DNA from: JAUMBM01 sp964645715
GTDB lineage: Bacteria > Bacteroidota > Bacteroidia > Chitinophagales > Saprospiraceae
Assembly (NCBI GenBank): GCA_964645715.1
Contig: CAZYAO010000007.1
Location: forward strand, 54,114-118,113
DNA: 64,000 nt
Reading direction: 5' to 3'
Shown one piece after another: positions 1-8,557 of the stretch. The notes beneath the pieces are model-generated. The model did not search any database, was not told where the DNA came from, and saw nothing but the letters and a program-made list of their open reading frames with translations. The translations under genes and the position numbers were made by a program. The stretch's first letter is position 1. Every line of letters begins with the position of its first letter.

Positions 1-468
1 AAGCAGCGCCGTCAGATTGGCGAGAGTTCCCCCGGAAGTCAAAAAGCCACCACTCCCCTCTCCCAAGCCCATGGCCTTTCCCACTGCCTGCAGCAGACTA
101 TGCTCGGCCGCCGAGCCCGGCATGCCCATCTCGTATACGGCCATCCCATTGTTGAGAAAATCCCCGAGCAAGCCTGCCAGCGCCGCCATGGGCGCCGGTG
201 GACACACCTGATGCCCCATGTAGTGAGGGTGGTGCAACTTGACGCTTTGCGCCAGCACCTCCCTGAACAGTTCCATCGGCTCCCCCCCTTCTTCCAGCCG
301 CATACGCCAGCTGTCCAGCGCCGCTGCCGGCGGCTGGTAAGGAATAGCCTTGACCTCTGCCGGTGATGTCTGCACTGTTTTGAGATAATCTGCCAGCATA
401 TCTACCAGTGCATGACCCGTGGTGCGCAGCGCCTCAGGGTCATAGGCTTTTTTGAGTATTGACTCCAT
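1..468 (-). CDS. PLP-dependent group II amino-acid decarboxylase (C-terminal part outside window)
   Basis: Reading leftward from the ATG at 466-468 gives 156 residues that run off the window edge. The protein belongs to the pyridoxal-phosphate group II decarboxylase family (aromatic amino acid, glutamate and diaminobutyrate decarboxylases). Visible family marks are HPHYMGHQVCPPAP around residues 80-93, which lines the substrate pocket, and GFLTSGGTLANLTALL at 141-156, the SGGTxAN segment that holds the cofactor phosphate. The PLP-binding lysine lies beyond the edge, so the substrate cannot be guessed. The gene lies downstream of pdhA on the same strand but is separated from it by three stem-loops, so it is probably transcribed on its own. 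Confidence 0.85.
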   Translation of the reverse strand, partial: MESILKKAYDPEALRTTGHALVDMLADYLKTVQTSPAEVKAIPYQPPAAALDSWRMRLEEGGEPMELFREVLAQSVKLHHPHYMGHQVCPPAPMAALAGLLGDFLNNGMAVYEMGMPGSAAEHSLLQAVGKAMGLGEGSGGFLTSGGTLANLTALL

Positions 469-480
469 CGCATGTGTTTT

Positions 481-638
481 TTTTAGTGGCTGGCGCCACT
501 AAAACATTATTTCGATCCACATCTATTTTTGGGAACACCCCCCAAAATAGATATGAATTAATTTTTAAATTTTCGTTTTTAGGAAACAAAAAAGGCTCAT
601 TTTCAGGGTTTTTCTGAGAAAAACCCTAAAAATGAGCC
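481..638. repeat. Three intergenic stem-loops between pdhA and the decarboxylase gene
   Basis: Stem-loop 1 (481-504) is a perfect 10-bp core palindrome, TTTTAGTGGC-TGGC-GCCACTAAAA. Stem-loop 2 (521-552) pairs ATCTATTTTTGGG with CCCAAAATAGAT and has one bulge. Stem-loop 3 (594-638) has 20-nt arms with one mismatch and a 5-nt loop. They follow the pdhA stop codon and can act as its terminator. The first is a member of the core palindrome family seen throughout the window. Confidence 0.85.
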
Positions 639-674
639 CTTAGTGGAAGAGGCGAATCTCCCCCAAAACCAGTA

Positions 675-1703
675 TTACCAGTTGATATATGGATAATCGC
701 TCTGCACGTAATTGTCTACGAACAGTTCGCTGGCTTCCGGATACGGAGAATTCTCCGCAAACTCCATCGCCTCATCGATTTCCGCTTTAATCATATCCTT
801 GATAGCCTGAATCTCTTCCGCGGTAGCAATACCATTTTCGAGAATGGTCGACTCCGTTGTCTTGATCGGATCGCGGTCCATGTACTCCTGCACCTCATCC
901 TTGCTGCGATACTTAGCGGGGTCGGAGACGGAGTGGCCTTTATAGCGATACGTAAGAATTTCGAGGAAGTAAGGACCCTTACCTGCGCGGATGTGCTCAG
1001 CAGCGCGGCTGACAGCCTCGTGCACCGATTCTGGGTTCATCCCGTCGACCGACTCACTAGGCATATCGAAAGCCGATCCGATTTTGTAGAGCTCAGTTAC
1101 ATTGCTGGTACGCTGCACCGAAGTACCCATGGCATAGCCATTGTTTTCGACGATGTAGAGCACCGGCAGCTTCCAGGTCATAGCCATGTTGAAGCTCTCA
1201 TAGAGCGCTCCCTGGCGGGCAGCGCCATCGCCAAACATCGTGACACACAGGTTATTGGTTCCCTTGTATTTCTCAGCAAAAGCGATGCCCGTGCCGATGG
1301 GAATCTGAGCCCCCACGATACCGTTGCCACCGAAGTAGCGATTGTCGGCACTAAAAAAGTGCATCGATCCGCCTTTGCCTTTGTTGGCGCCCGTAAACTT
1401 GCCGAACAGCTCTGCCATGGCAGCACGCGAGCTGATGCCGCGACCGATAGCCGTACCGTGCTGGCGATAAGCCGTTACGATGGCGTCTTCGCGGGTGATT
1501 GCCGATTCGATGCCGGCGGCTACGGCTTCCTGTCCGATATATACGTGACAGAAACCGCGGATCTTCTGCTGTCCGTAAGCCATGAGCGCCCGCTCTTCAA
1601 AACGACGAATGCGCAGCATGAGCTCATACCAGCTCAGGTACTGTTCCTTGCTGTAAGCTGGCTTGTTTTTGCGACCAGCACCTTTTTTCTTTTCAGCAAC
1701 CAT
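675..1703 (-). CDS. pdhA: Pyruvate dehydrogenase E1 component, alpha subunit
   Basis: This is the thiamine-diphosphate-dependent E1 alpha subunit, which decarboxylates pyruvate and acetylates the E2 lipoyl arm in the cytoplasmic pyruvate dehydrogenase complex. The 342 residues are the usual length for bacterial alpha subunits of the alpha2beta2 type. The cofactor motif starts with GDG at 158-160 and closes with NN at 187-188. The loop RYKGHSVSDPAKYRS at 253-267 matches the conserved E1 alpha loop. The lysine-rich N-terminus (residues 4-14) is unremarkable. No E1 beta, E2 or E3 gene is adjacent. A TAACTTTG element at 1724-1731 predicts a short leader of about 14 nt. Confidence 0.95.
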   Translation of the reverse strand: MVAEKKKGAGRKNKPAYSKEQYLSWYELMLRIRRFEERALMAYGQQKIRGFCHVYIGQEAVAAGIESAITREDAIVTAYRQHGTAIGRGISSRAAMAELFGKFTGANKGKGGSMHFFSADNRYFGGNGIVGAQIPIGTGIAFAEKYKGTNNLCVTMFGDGAARQGALYESFNMAMTWKLPVLYIVENNGYAMGTSVQRTSNVTELYKIGSAFDMPSESVDGMNPESVHEAVSRAAEHIRAGKGPYFLEILTYRYKGHSVSDPAKYRSKDEVQEYMDRDPIKTTESTILENGIATAEEIQAIKDMIKAEIDEAMEFAENSPYPEASELFVDNYVQSDYPYINW

Positions 1704-1723
1704 AGTTCGTTAGCGAATTTTCA

Positions 1724-1731
1724 CAAAGTTA
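1724..1731 (-). promoter_or_regulatory. Predicted -7 promoter element of pdhA
   Basis: Read on the minus strand this is TAACTTTG, an exact match to the Bacteroidota TAnnTTTG element. It is 20 nt from the pdhA start codon. I see no convincing TTTG -33 element at the usual distance. Confidence 0.6.
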
Positions 1732-1932
1732 GCGTAATTCTGTGTGTAAAGATACATAGTTTTATTCAGTAAACAATAGAACAAACCAAATCAAAGCTGG
1801 TTTTCAAATGAAAAACTTTCATCAAATCTCAATTTCTTTCAGACAGTCTCGGCTACCCAAAACCTTAGCCCGCATTTTACAAAAAAGCCCCTTGGCTGCA
1901 GGCAGATGTGTCCACTACCCCAACTAAAAGCG

Positions 1933-1940
1933 TATCTTTG
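1933..1940 (+). promoter_or_regulatory. Predicted -7 promoter element of recF
   Basis: TATCTTTG matches TAnnTTTG exactly. It lies inside the longest open frame (ATG at 1906) but upstream of the GTG at 1957, so transcription would begin too late to include the ATG. It therefore decides the recF start. Confidence 0.6.
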
Positions 1941-1956
1941 CCCTAAAGCCTGGCCG

Positions 1957-3060
1957 GTGTACATCGAATCTTTCAAGTTGGTACAGTTTCGCAACTACGA
2001 CCAGCAGCTCATCAGCTGCTCGCCGGCTTTCAACTGTTTTGTCGGCCGCAACGGTATGGGCAAGACCAACCTGCTGGAGGCTGTGTACTACCTGTGTATG
2101 GGCAAGAGCCACACGGGACTCAACGACCAGTATCTCAACCGCATCGGCACAGATTTTTTCCGGCTTGAAGGCATTTTTCACAGCGAACCCGGCCGAAAGG
2201 ATGCGATTGTTGCCAAAGTAAAAGCCCGGCAGCGCAAGGAGCTCAGCTGCAATGGTCAGGTGTATGAACGGCTGGCCGATCATGTCGGCAAATACCCCGT
2301 GGTAATCATCACGCCCGACGATACCCAGCTCGTCACTGAGGGCAGTGAAGAGCGGCGGCGCCTGCTGGACAACACCCTTTCGCAGCTCGACAGCCGCTAC
2401 CTCCACCAGCTGATGCTGTACAACCAGCTGCTCAGGCAGCGCAACGCGCTGCTGAAGCAGTGGGAAGGCAGGCCTATGCCCCCTGGTTTACTGGACATAT
2501 ACAATGCCCAAATGGAGGAACCTGCCAACTACCTCTTCGAATCCCGCAGCCGTTTTGTGGAGGAACTCGGCCGCCAACTTGCACATATCTACCGGGTGAT
2601 TGCCAGTGGTCAGGAAGAGGCTTTCCTCTCCTACCGCTCAGCCTTGCAGCAGACTGACTGGATGAGCCTGCAGCAGCAGCATGAGCGCCAGGACCAACAG
2701 TTGCAGCGCAGCAGCGCCGGCCTGCACCGCGATGAACTCGTATTCCAGCTGGCCGGCAGCCCTCTCAGGCGCATCGCCTCCCAGGGACAGATAAAAAGCT
2801 ATGTGCTGTCGCTGAAGCTTGCCCAATATCAGGTACTTCGGCAACAAAAATACACCGCTCCCATATTGCTGCTCGACGATATTTTTGACAAACTCGACAG
2901 CGGCCGTGTGCAGCAGCTGCTGGGGTTTGTGCTGGAGGCCGGCTTTGGGCAGGTTTTTATTTCCGACACAGATCAGGAGCGCGTCAGCCGGCTCCTCAAC
3001 AGTCTGCAGGCAGACCATTTTTTGTACCATATTGATCACGGACAAGCCACACGTACATGA
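1957..3060 (+). CDS. recF: DNA replication and repair protein RecF
   Basis: RecF is an SMC-like ATPase that helps load RecA at single-strand gaps with RecO and RecR. With the GTG start at 1957 the protein has 367 residues, the normal size. It begins with the typical YIESFKLVQFRNY and has a Walker A motif GRNGMGKTN at 30-38. Near the C-terminus are SQGQIKSYVLSLKLAQ (signature) and PILLLDDIFDKLD (Walker B). An upstream ATG at 1906 would add 17 atypical residues and would lie upstream of the predicted transcription start, so I reject it. The stop overlaps the next gene by 4 nt (ATGA), which suggests translational coupling. Confidence 0.93.
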   Translation: MYIESFKLVQFRNYDQQLISCSPAFNCFVGRNGMGKTNLLEAVYYLCMGKSHTGLNDQYLNRIGTDFFRLEGIFHSEPGRKDAIVAKVKARQRKELSCNGQVYERLADHVGKYPVVIITPDDTQLVTEGSEERRRLLDNTLSQLDSRYLHQLMLYNQLLRQRNALLKQWEGRPMPPGLLDIYNAQMEEPANYLFESRSRFVEELGRQLAHIYRVIASGQEEAFLSYRSALQQTDWMSLQQQHERQDQQLQRSSAGLHRDELVFQLAGSPLRRIASQGQIKSYVLSLKLAQYQVLRQQKYTAPILLLDDIFDKLDSGRVQQLLGFVLEAGFGQVFISDTDQERVSRLLNSLQADHFLYHIDHGQATRT

Positions 3061-3347
3061 ATCGCGGCAACGAACACAACCTCAAAGAGGCGCTGGAAGC
3101 TATGCTCAAGGCTTACAAACTCAAAGAGGGCTACACAGAAGCCCGTATACGACTGTTGTGGCAGGAACAGATGGGCCCGGCAATCAACCAGCATACGACT
3201 GAGTGCCGCCTCTACAAAGGCAAGCTGTTTATTGCCGTGACGGCAGCACCGCTGCGGCAGGAGCTGGCCATGAGCCGGCAGACCATCCGTGACCGCCTCA
3301 ACGAAGCACTGGGCGAGCCCGCCATTGAAGAGCTTATCATCCGGTAG
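3057..3347 (+). CDS. DUF721 (DciA-like) protein
   Basis: This 96-residue protein matches the DUF721 family by its pattern: a helical N-terminus (LKEALEAMLKAYKLKEGY), then WQEQMGPAINQHT, then a beta strand with LYKGKLFIAVTAAPLRQEL and a C-terminal helix. The family includes the replicative helicase loader DciA, and DUF721 genes sit next to recF in many Bacteroidota. The 4-nt overlap with recF shows they are one transcription unit. A role in helicase loading or in DNA transactions with RecF is inference from family and context. The protein is short and lacks any extra domain. Confidence 0.75.
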   Translation: MNRGNEHNLKEALEAMLKAYKLKEGYTEARIRLLWQEQMGPAINQHTTECRLYKGKLFIAVTAAPLRQELAMSRQTIRDRLNEALGEPAIEELIIR

Positions 3348-3405
3348 GAAGCGTAGCGATTGGCCCTGAAAAATAATATGCGCTGCAAAAATTAGCCTGA
3401 ATTGC

Positions 3406-3413
3406 TAACTTTG
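3406..3413 (+). promoter_or_regulatory. Predicted -7 promoter element of the glycosyltransferase-TPR gene
   Basis: TAACTTTG matches TAnnTTTG exactly and lies 33 nt before the ATG at 3447. It makes the upstream TTG at 3402 an unlikely start. Confidence 0.55.
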
Positions 3414-3446
3414 TCCATCATTTTCACAATTTTTGCTTCAGAACAC

Positions 3447-5675
3447 ATGGCTGCGAAGAAAATCAAAGCAACTGGCAGTGCTGCCACCGGCAGCAGCGCA
3501 CCCAAGCGGGCGAAACAATCGAAGGTATCGGTCAACTGGGGCGAATGGCTCTACCTGCAGCGGTCGGATGACAGCGGGCAGGCAGGCGGCTGGCGACAGC
3601 TGTACTGGGCGCTCTCGCTGGCTGTCATACTGCTGACGGGCTTTCTGGCTGTCCGGGTGGGCGTCAATGGCGATGACCGCTTTCAGGTGGAGTATTCGGA
3701 GCGGCTGGTCGATTATTTTTCTTCTTTCGGCAGCAACAAGGCTGTTTTTTATGAAGAGGATGAGGCCTACACACAATATGTACGCTATTACGGTGGCGCC
3801 TTCGATCTGCTGGCCGGGGGCATCAACCGCATACTCGGCTTCAGTCCTGACGAACCCGTCTACCACCGGGTGCGCCACCTTGTCAATGCCTCTTTTGCGC
3901 TGCTGTTGATTTTCACCCTGGCCTTCTGGGCGCGTGATCTGGGCGGCTACCGGGCCGCCTCGCTACTCCTGCTGCTGGCACTGGGCAGCCCGCGACTGCT
4001 GGGGCATGGCGTGATGAACCCCAAAGATATTCCCTTCGCTGCCGGCTATACGGTAGCGCTCTACTTTTTGTTCCGACTGCTGCGGTCGCTGCCCAAGCCC
4101 CGTCCTGTCGACATTGCTGGTTTTGTGCTGGGAGCGGCCCTTGCCACAGGCCAGCGGGTGGGCGGTCTGCTGGTCATCGCCTATGCAGGCCTTTTTATGG
4201 GCATCGATTTCCTGTTCCGCTATGGCCTCAAGGGGCTGATCGACTATAAGCAGGTAGGGCGCTACGCCCTCTACTGGGGTGGCAGCAGCCTGCTGGCCTT
4301 CGGCCTGGCGCTGCTGGTGTGGCCTTACGCCATGCAGTCGCCCATCAAGCACACCCAGGAAGCGCTGGAAGTTTTTTCCAATTACAGCGTGCGCATTTCT
4401 GTGCTGTTTGGCGGTGACACTCTCTTTTCCGATGCTATCCCCCGCAGCTATCCGCTGGTGTGGATGGGCATCACCATTGCCCTGCCGGTACTGGCAGGCA
4501 TTGCCGCGGCGCTGTTCCTGAGCTTTCGACTGGCGGCACAGTTTTCGCCTGCGGCCGTAAGTTTGTTGTGGTTTGCAGCCATCTTCCCGCTGGCCTACCT
4601 CACCTACAAAGACAGTGCGCTGTACGACGGCTGGCGACAGTTGTTGTTCCTCTATCCCAGCCTGCTATTGCTGGCAGCCCTCGGCTGGGAATCGCTGGTG
4701 CGTTACAAAGCTGCCTGGCAGTGGGGCTTTGCGGGCCTGCTGCTACTGCTGCAGGCCGACGCCATGGCCTTTTCGGTCAGGTATCCGGGCTACTCTTATG
4801 TGTATTTCAATCCGCTGCAGGGGGGTGTGAAAGGCGCCCACGGTTATTATGAGACTGACTACTGGGGCGTGAGCACGCGCGAGGCGGTGCGGTGGATGGA
4901 AAAACAGGGCGTGCTCCATGCCGGCATGGACAGCCTTACCATTGCGACCAATTTTCCTTACAACCTCAAGTGGGAACTCGGTAGCGACTACAAAGACAAG
5001 GTAAAGGTACAATATGTGCGATTCAACGCCCGCTATGCGGAAGACTGGAAGTATGGCGTCTTTACCAACCGGTTTATCCGGGGACCACAGTTGCGCGCCG
5101 GCAAGTGGCCCAACAGCAAGGCCGTGCATGTCGTAGAGGCCGGCGGGGCACCCCTCACAGTCATCGAGAAAAACCAGACCAACGACGCCTACCTGGGCGA
5201 AAAGGCGATGAAAGAAAATAAGCTGGAAATCGCCCTGCCGTATTTTGAAAGTGAGGTGACCCTGCATCCCGACAATGAGCTCGCCTGGATGAACATCGCC
5301 TCCATCTATGCCAATACAGCCCAGCCCGATGAGGCTATGAAAGCTACGGAGACAGCCCTCGCACTGGCACCCGAAAACGAGACGGCGCTCTACATGAAGG
5401 GGCACATCTATCTCATGAAGGCAGACCTTCGTGCCTCCGAAGAGAGCTTCCAGCACCTCGTGCGCGTCAATCCCGAAAATGCAACCGCCTATTTCTACCT
5501 CGCGGAAATCAGTCGGCAGAATAAGAGCAACCGGCAGGCGCTGCGCTACCTGGAGAAAGCGCTCACCTATAATCCACAGCTGAAGAATGCCTATATCATG
5601 GCCTCACAGATATACGAAGCGGAAGGAGATTTCGAAAATGCCGCCAAGTACAAGCAGTATGCCGAGCAGTTTTGA
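3447..5675 (+). CDS. Polytopic membrane protein (GT39/ArnT-like) fused to TPR repeats
   Basis: This 742-residue protein has a soluble lysine-rich N-terminus, then a series of membrane segments from about residue 50 to 455, then a C-terminal domain with about five tetratricopeptide repeats (from around residue 585 to the end). The TPR pattern is visible in LHPDNELAWMNIASIYANTA, VNPENATAYFYLAEISRQ and YNPQLKNAYIMASQIYEAEG. The membrane part resembles family 39 glycosyltransferases, which use lipid-linked sugars, including acidic residues in the first periplasmic loop (VGVNGDDRFQVEYSERL). Donor and acceptor are unknown. The TPR tail suggests a protein-binding or acceptor-binding role. The start is set by the promoter element just upstream. 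Confidence 0.7.
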   Translation: MAAKKIKATGSAATGSSAPKRAKQSKVSVNWGEWLYLQRSDDSGQAGGWRQLYWALSLAVILLTGFLAVRVGVNGDDRFQVEYSERLVDYFSSFGSNKAVFYEEDEAYTQYVRYYGGAFDLLAGGINRILGFSPDEPVYHRVRHLVNASFALLLIFTLAFWARDLGGYRAASLLLLLALGSPRLLGHGVMNPKDIPFAAGYTVALYFLFRLLRSLPKPRPVDIAGFVLGAALATGQRVGGLLVIAYAGLFMGIDFLFRYGLKGLIDYKQVGRYALYWGGSSLLAFGLALLVWPYAMQSPIKHTQEALEVFSNYSVRISVLFGGDTLFSDAIPRSYPLVWMGITIALPVLAGIAAALFLSFRLAAQFSPAAVSLLWFAAIFPLAYLTYKDSALYDGWRQLLFLYPSLLLLAALGWESLVRYKAAWQWGFAGLLLLLQADAMAFSVRYPGYSYVYFNPLQGGVKGAHGYYETDYWGVSTREAVRWMEKQGVLHAGMDSLTIATNFPYNLKWELGSDYKDKVKVQYVRFNARYAEDWKYGVFTNRFIRGPQLRAGKWPNSKAVHVVEAGGAPLTVIEKNQTNDAYLGEKAMKENKLEIALPYFESEVTLHPDNELAWMNIASIYANTAQPDEAMKATETALALAPENETALYMKGHIYLMKADLRASEESFQHLVRVNPENATAYFYLAEISRQNKSNRQALRYLEKALTYNPQLKNAYIMASQIYEAEGDFENAAKYKQYAEQF

Positions 5676-5680
5676 TGACT

Positions 5681-5711
5681 GCCGGCAGCTACCGATACCG
5701 GCGCTTTTTTG
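5681..5711 (+). terminator. Simple intrinsic terminator
   Basis: GCCGG at 5681-5685 pairs with CCGGC at 5698-5702, followed by GCTTTTTT. This is an ordinary short stem plus T-run just after the TPR gene, unlike the long perfect palindromes elsewhere. Confidence 0.55.
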
Positions 5712-5733
5712 ATTCACCAATGACAAATAAACA

Positions 5734-6543
5734 TTGAATTACAAGCTGTTATTCCCCTCCTACCGCAACCGTTATCTGTTTATCCGGCGGGAGCTACAGC
5801 GTTGGCAGCCGGCTGCCCGCTGGCGCGAAGGGCTTAATCTGGGCACGGGTGAGGGCGACTACGATGCGATGATTGCGCACCACTGCCAGCAGCTGACCGC
5901 CTGTGACATCAATGCGGAGGATGTCGCGTTTGCTGCCCGCCTCAATGCCGATGTTGACAACCTGCGCTATCAGGTCGCCGATGCGCTGGCTCTCGAGTTT
6001 ACCGACCGTCAGTTTGACCTGGTCGTTTCGGTGGATGTCCTCGAACACGTAGGGCAACCCGAGCGCATGCTGCAGGAGATCAGCCGCGTGCTGGCGCCCG
6101 GCGGCATGGCATTCCTGTCTTTTCCCAACCTCCACTTTCCGGTCACCTATGACCCGCTCAACAGGCTGCTGGGCAAGCCGCAGCAGCCTGTTGTCCGGCA
6201 GGGAGCCTACGCTTTTGGCCACGACTACCTCATAGACCCGGCCGATCTCCGGCAGTGGGCAGCCCGCTACGGCCTCACCGTCGTTGAGGAACTCCCCCTC
6301 AGCGGTTACCTGGCCGGACTCGCAGAAATGTACTGGACGGGTATGGTGCAGCGCTGGTTCAAAGCCAATGCCACCAACCTGCGCAGACAGTCTTCCTCGC
6401 GTCGCCTGGTGCTGCGCCCTTCGCGCAGCGAGCCCTGGCTCTGCTGGCTCACCGATGCCCTGCTGTGGCTCGACCGGCGGCTGGGAGGCTTGGGGCGTAG
6501 TAGTATTGGCAGGGGGTTTGTGCTGCGTAAGCCTGAGGGCTGA
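5734..6543 (+). CDS. Class I SAM-dependent methyltransferase
   Basis: The 269-residue protein has the class I methyltransferase order of motifs: LNLGTGEGDYDAMI (SAM-binding motif I, about residue 36), then CDINAEDV, then FDLVVSVDVLEHVGQPERML and VLAPGGMAFLSFPNLHFP. This resembles the UbiE/Coq5-like group, and the substrate is unknown. The start is a TTG at 5734, because no in-frame ATG occurs near motif I. Immediately upstream a five-codon ATG minicistron (5720-5737) ends with a TGA that overlaps the TTG. The C-terminal 80 residues are rich in arginine and tryptophan. A cluster of tandem palindromes follows the stop. Confidence 0.8.
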   Translation: MNYKLLFPSYRNRYLFIRRELQRWQPAARWREGLNLGTGEGDYDAMIAHHCQQLTACDINAEDVAFAARLNADVDNLRYQVADALALEFTDRQFDLVVSVDVLEHVGQPERMLQEISRVLAPGGMAFLSFPNLHFPVTYDPLNRLLGKPQQPVVRQGAYAFGHDYLIDPADLRQWAARYGLTVVEELPLSGYLAGLAEMYWTGMVQRWFKANATNLRRQSSSRRLVLRPSRSEPWLCWLTDALLWLDRRLGGLGRSSIGRGFVLRKPEG

Positions 6544-6549
6544 GTAGGC

Positions 6550-6777
6550 AGTATTTTTTGATTTTTGAAAAAAATCAAAAAATACTGCCAAGGGTCTCGC
6601 CTGCATGGCGCATGAGCGCCAGTGCAGGCGAGACCAAAACAGTCGCAATTTTTTTGATTTTTGAAAAAAATCAAAAAATACTGCCAAGGGTCTCGCCTGC
6701 ATGGCGCATGAGCGCCAGTGCAGGCGAGACCAAAACAGTCGCAATTTTTTTGATTTTTGAAAAAAATCAAAAAAATT
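6550..6777. repeat. 96-bp tandem duplication of nested stem-loops
   Basis: Three AT-rich palindromes (centres near 6568, 6664 and 6760) alternate with two identical GC-rich ones (about 6593-6635 and 6689-6731, arms GGTCTCGCCTGCA/TGCAGGCGAGACC plus an inner TGGCGC-ATGA-GCGCCA). The repeat period is exactly 96 bp. The middle AT palindrome has the left flank of the third (GCAATTTT) and the right flank of the first (AATACTGCC), as expected from unequal crossover. The array lies between co-directional genes. Confidence 0.9.
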
Positions 6778-6810
6778 GCAGCATCTTGTATGCAACTTAC
6801 CACCGGCATC

Positions 6811-8436
6811 ATGCATGCAAACGACCACATTTACGACTACATCGTCATAGGCTCCGGCTTTGGCGGCAGCGTCGCCGCCCTGCGGCTGGCAGAAAAAGGC
6901 TACTCCGTACTGGTTTTGGAAAAAGGCAAGCGGTGGCAGGCGCAAGACTTCCCGCGCAGCAACTGGCAGCTGTCGAAATACCTGTGGGTGCCGGCACTAC
7001 GATGGTTTGGCTTTCAGCGACTCAGCTTTTTTCGGGAGGTGATGGTCATCAGCGGCGTGGGGGTCGGCGGCGGATCAATTGTCTATGCCAATACCCACAT
7101 ACGGCCGCCCGACACTTTTTACAGCAACCCCCGCTGGGCTACTTTCAACAACTGGAAAGAAGTGCTGCGCCCCTTTTACGATCTGGCCAACCGCATGCTC
7201 GGATCGGCCGTCTATAGTCCTGAGTATGTCGAAGACCAATTACTCAAAGAGGTTGCCGAAGAGATGGGGCGCGGCCATACCTACGGCCCGGTGGAAGGCG
7301 TAGGCATCTACCTCGGCTCGCCCCAGCAGGCTGTTGATCCCTACTTCGAAGGGCTGGGACCCCTGCGCACCGGCTGCACCCACTGCGCCGGCTGTATGGT
7401 CGGCTGTCGCCACGACGCCAAAAACACCCTCGACAAAAATTACCTATGGCTGGCAGAGCGGCATTTTGGTGCTCGCATCGCGGCAGAAACGCAGGCTGAA
7501 CGCATAGATTTTGGCGACGGACTGTACACCGTCAGCTGCCGTAGCAGTACAGCCCGCTGGCGGCAGCAGCGGGTACGCTATCGAAGCCGGGGACTGATTG
7601 TCAGCGCGGGTGTGCTGGGTACTATGGACCTGCTGCTTCGGCAAAAACACCAGTTTGCCTCGCTGCCGAAGCTGTCGGACCGGCTGGGAGAAAACCTCAT
7701 GACCAACTCGGAGATGCTCAGCGGGGTGCTGGCGGCCCGGCAAAAGCTCAATCACGGCATTGCCATCTCACGCGTATTTGCACCTGATGAGCAAACAAAT
7801 GTAGAAATCGTCAAATTTCCCGACGGCAGTGGCCTCATGGCACGGCTGGGCGCCATGGCAGCCGGACCGGGATCGCCCCCTGTGCGCACGCTCAAAATGC
7901 TGTGGAACACCCTGCGCCATCCCCTCGATTTTTTGCGGGTAGTCTTCAATCGGCAACTGGCCACTACGGGTGTTTTTTTCCTGATTATGCAGACCCTCGA
8001 CAATGCCATGCGTATGCAACTGGGCCGCGGCCTGCTGGGGCGCCGACTGAAGATGGTCAATGACGGGCCGGAGCGGGTGCCTACATTTATCCCCAAAGGA
8101 CAGGAAGCTATGCTGCGCTACGCCCGCAAAGCCGGCGGCGTACCACAAAATGCTATCACGGAGATAACCCTCAACCTGGCCACTACTGCCCATATCCTCG
8201 GCGGCTGCCCCATGGGCAGCAGTGCCGAAGAGGGTGTCGTCGATCCGCAGTTTAGGGTACACGGCTATCCCAATATGTACATTCTCGACGGATCCATCAT
8301 ACCCTGTAACCTGGGAGTCAACCCCTCCCTGACCATCACGGCGCTCAGCGAGTATGCCATGTCCCTCGTGCCCGCCAGGCCCGGCCATCGGGGCTTGTCG
8401 CTCGAAGAGCGCATGGCCGCACAGCGACAGCAATAA
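6811..8436 (+). CDS. GMC-type FAD oxidoreductase, cholesterol-oxidase-like
   Basis: This 541-residue flavoprotein has the FAD-binding GSGFGGS motif at 14-20 and the C-terminal GMC blocks AHILGGCPMG and NPSLTITALSEYAM. It resembles the cholesterol oxidase branch of the glucose-methanol-choline family, which oxidises alcohols or sterols, but the real substrate is unknown. Residues 189-199 form CTHCAGCMVGC, a CxxCxxCxxxC pattern like a ferredoxin iron-sulfur ligand set, known from related actinobacterial and Bacteroidota proteins. The ATG at 6811 is chosen because the longer frame starts inside the upstream palindrome array. An alternative start is the ATG at 6790. Confidence 0.85.
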   Translation: MHANDHIYDYIVIGSGFGGSVAALRLAEKGYSVLVLEKGKRWQAQDFPRSNWQLSKYLWVPALRWFGFQRLSFFREVMVISGVGVGGGSIVYANTHIRPPDTFYSNPRWATFNNWKEVLRPFYDLANRMLGSAVYSPEYVEDQLLKEVAEEMGRGHTYGPVEGVGIYLGSPQQAVDPYFEGLGPLRTGCTHCAGCMVGCRHDAKNTLDKNYLWLAERHFGARIAAETQAERIDFGDGLYTVSCRSSTARWRQQRVRYRSRGLIVSAGVLGTMDLLLRQKHQFASLPKLSDRLGENLMTNSEMLSGVLAARQKLNHGIAISRVFAPDEQTNVEIVKFPDGSGLMARLGAMAAGPGSPPVRTLKMLWNTLRHPLDFLRVVFNRQLATTGVFFLIMQTLDNAMRMQLGRGLLGRRLKMVNDGPERVPTFIPKGQEAMLRYARKAGGVPQNAITEITLNLATTAHILGGCPMGSSAEEGVVDPQFRVHGYPNMYILDGSIIPCNLGVNPSLTITALSEYAMSLVPARPGHRGLSLEERMAAQRQQ

Positions 8437-8557
8437 ATATGCGCGTTGCCCCCGTACGGTGGAGAGCAACTTCGATACCCTGCAGGACAATGGGTTGTGT
8501 TTGGCTTTGTCTACGATGCACGTCACAACCGGAGCAAACCTACAATAAATCACGCTT

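Noticed and set aside
933..1772. Long open frame opposite pdhA
   Set aside because: Antisense shadow of a well-supported gene, with no family pattern. The same applies to the long frames at 5794-6945, 12926-14071, 30211-31365, 49181-50689, 51862-53643 and 61666-63423.
5720..5737. Functional five-codon leader peptide before the methyltransferase
   Set aside because: Overlap with the TTG start is noted, but such minicistrons are easily random and there is no supporting signal.
6550..6777. CRISPR or CRISPR-like array
   Set aside because: Units are palindromic repeats in tandem, without unique spacers of regular length, and no cas gene is present. The 67-bp array at 33721-33912 was rejected for the same reasons.
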